Shown here in pieces: positions 63,340 to 64,000 of a stretch of DNA of 64,000 bases (its first letter is position 1; every line of letters starts with the position of its first letter). The stretch comes from CAVXYG01 sp963706835 (lineage in GTDB: Bacteria; Actinomycetota; Actinomycetes; S36-B12; GCA-2699445), in assembly GCA_963706835.1 (NCBI GenBank), contig CAVPOB010000001.1, positions 62,001-126,000 of the forward strand. Direction: 5' to 3'. The notes under the pieces are model-generated. The model made no database searches. It was given only the letters and a program-made list of their open reading frames with translations, and had not been told where the DNA came from. The position numbers and the translations under genes are program-made.

Positions 63340-63965
63340 ACGTGCCGTGGCCGGTCCGGTTGACCGAGGCGGACCTGCTGTTGCGTCCGCTCCGGCTGCG
63401 GGACGGCGGGCGGTGGCGGGCCCTGCGCACGCGCAACGCCGACTGGTTGCGGCCGTGGGAAGCCACGCTGCCGCAACCGGACCCCAGCGCGCCGACCACG
63501 TACGGGGCGATGGTCCGTCAGGCGAACCGGGAGGCTCGGGCGGGCCGGGCCATGCCGTTCGGGATCGTCGTCGATGACGAACTGGTCGGGCAGCTGACCG
63601 TCGGGGCCATCGCGCTCAATTCGCTGCGCAGCTGCACCATCGGCTACTGGATCGACCAGGGGCACGCAGGGCGCGGCATCATGACGCGCGCCGTCGCGCT
63701 GGTAGGCGACTACTGCTTTCTGCAACTGCGCCTGCATCGCATCGAGATCAACATTCGGCCCGAGAACCGTGCCAGCCTCGCTGTCGTGCACAAACTGGGC
63801 TTGCGCCGGGAGGGTCTGCGCGAGCGCTACCTGCACATCGACGGGCAATGGTGCGACCACTGGTCCTTCGCCGTCACTGCTGAGGAGCGGCCCGATGGAT
63901 TGCGCGCCTGGCTGCGCCGCCACGGGCATGCCGACGGTTCGGCGGTCTCAGCGCTGGGGGACTGA
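63327..63965 (+). CDS. RimJ-like GNAT N-acetyltransferase
   Basis: This 212-residue protein has TEADLLLRPLRLRDGGRWRALR, then VGQLTVGAIALNSLRSCTIG, YWIDQGHAGRGIMTRAVALV (acetyl-CoA loop) and RIEINIRPENRASLAVVHKL. It is probably an acetyltransferase of ribosomal protein S5 or other N-termini. GTG 63327 overlaps the MoeA-like stop by 13 bp. A start at 63342 (GTG) would remove the overlap. Confidence 0.88.
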   Translation: MAQLDVPWPVRLTEADLLLRPLRLRDGGRWRALRTRNADWLRPWEATLPQPDPSAPTTYGAMVRQANREARAGRAMPFGIVVDDELVGQLTVGAIALNSLRSCTIGYWIDQGHAGRGIMTRAVALVGDYCFLQLRLHRIEINIRPENRASLAVVHKLGLRREGLRERYLHIDGQWCDHWSFAVTAEERPDGLRAWLRRHGHADGSAVSALGD

Positions 63966-64000
63966 CCGCTCACGCGCCGTTAGCAGAGGGGTGCGACGAC

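Noticed and set aside
1..64000. Prophage, integrative element or insertion sequence
   Set aside because: No integrase, transposase, terminal inverted repeats with target duplication, or composition shift was seen. The gene content is housekeeping throughout.

Overview
The window is high-GC (roughly 70%), densely packed chromosomal DNA from an actinobacterium (Actinomycetota). The evidence is the MurT/GatD lipid II amidation pair, mycothiol deacetylase MshB, a 7Fe ferredoxin next to DapC, DapD of actinobacterial type, DUF3117, DUF1707 and DUF4245 proteins, a Ruc-type zinc ribbon, and very strong G/C bias at third codon positions. The order typA, mshB, fdxA, dapC, dapD, dapE, LOG, folP2-like, DivIVA-like, DUF3117, O-methyltransferase, tatB is the order I recall for Rv1165-Rv1224 of Mycobacterium tuberculosis. 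xseB/xseA/ispH/ychF match Rv1107c-Rv1112, and the right end matches Rv0991c-Rv0995. No transposase, integrase, phage gene or CRISPR array was seen.

Layout. 0.1-9.4 kb: murT-gatD, a thioredoxin-reductase-like flavoprotein split by a hexanucleotide tract, a histidine phosphatase, a 1.1-kb repeat spacer, a quinone oxidoreductase, a DUF1707 protein, an MFS exporter and a DUF4245 protein. 9.4-18.6 kb: xseBA, ispH, rmuC, ychF, a small leaderless gene plus TetR regulator, a K+-channel-like protein, a methyltransferase and a pterin dehydratase. 18.6-36.7 kb: an MMPL/Nudix/AlaX operon, typA, an APC permease, an S9 peptidase, mshB, a VanW protein, fdxA, dapC and citrate synthase. Many reading frames here carry single-base insertions. 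36.7-48 kb: an M15-like peptidase, dapD/dapE, LOG, folP2-like, divIVA-like, DUF3117, an O-methyltransferase, an htrA remnant, tatB, DUF445 and a candidate structured RNA. 48-64 kb: a glutamine amidotransferase, a CLC channel, tRNA-Arg(CCU), a polar amino acid ABC transporter, a CoiA-like nuclease, a glycosylase, a SAF protein, a CIRCE-controlled Ruc homologue, a penicillin acylase, 5-formyl-THF cyclo-ligase, a MoeA/Glp homologue and RimJ.

Four signals stand out. (1) A family of about 224-bp dyad-symmetric intergenic elements occurs four times with fixed geometry: two forward units, a 97-98-bp centre, two reverse units, and a 63-bp unit period. Each half-unit holds a variable triplet between conserved arms. 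(2) At least 17 genes share a leaderless start signature, TANNNT then 6-8 nt then the start codon. (3) dapD and dapE diverge from overlapping -10 boxes only 17 bp apart. (4) Where sigE-rseA-htrA would be expected, only a PDZ tail remains.

Functionally the window is mostly housekeeping: lysine/mDAP biosynthesis (dapC, dapD, dapE), peptidoglycan modification (murT-gatD, M15-like, VanW), redox defence (mycothiol, ferredoxin, Ruc), translation quality control (AlaX, TypA, YchF) and uptake/export. Coordinates of frame-disrupted genes span the intended gene, because nearly all breaks examined are single extra bases and look like sequence errors rather than decay.
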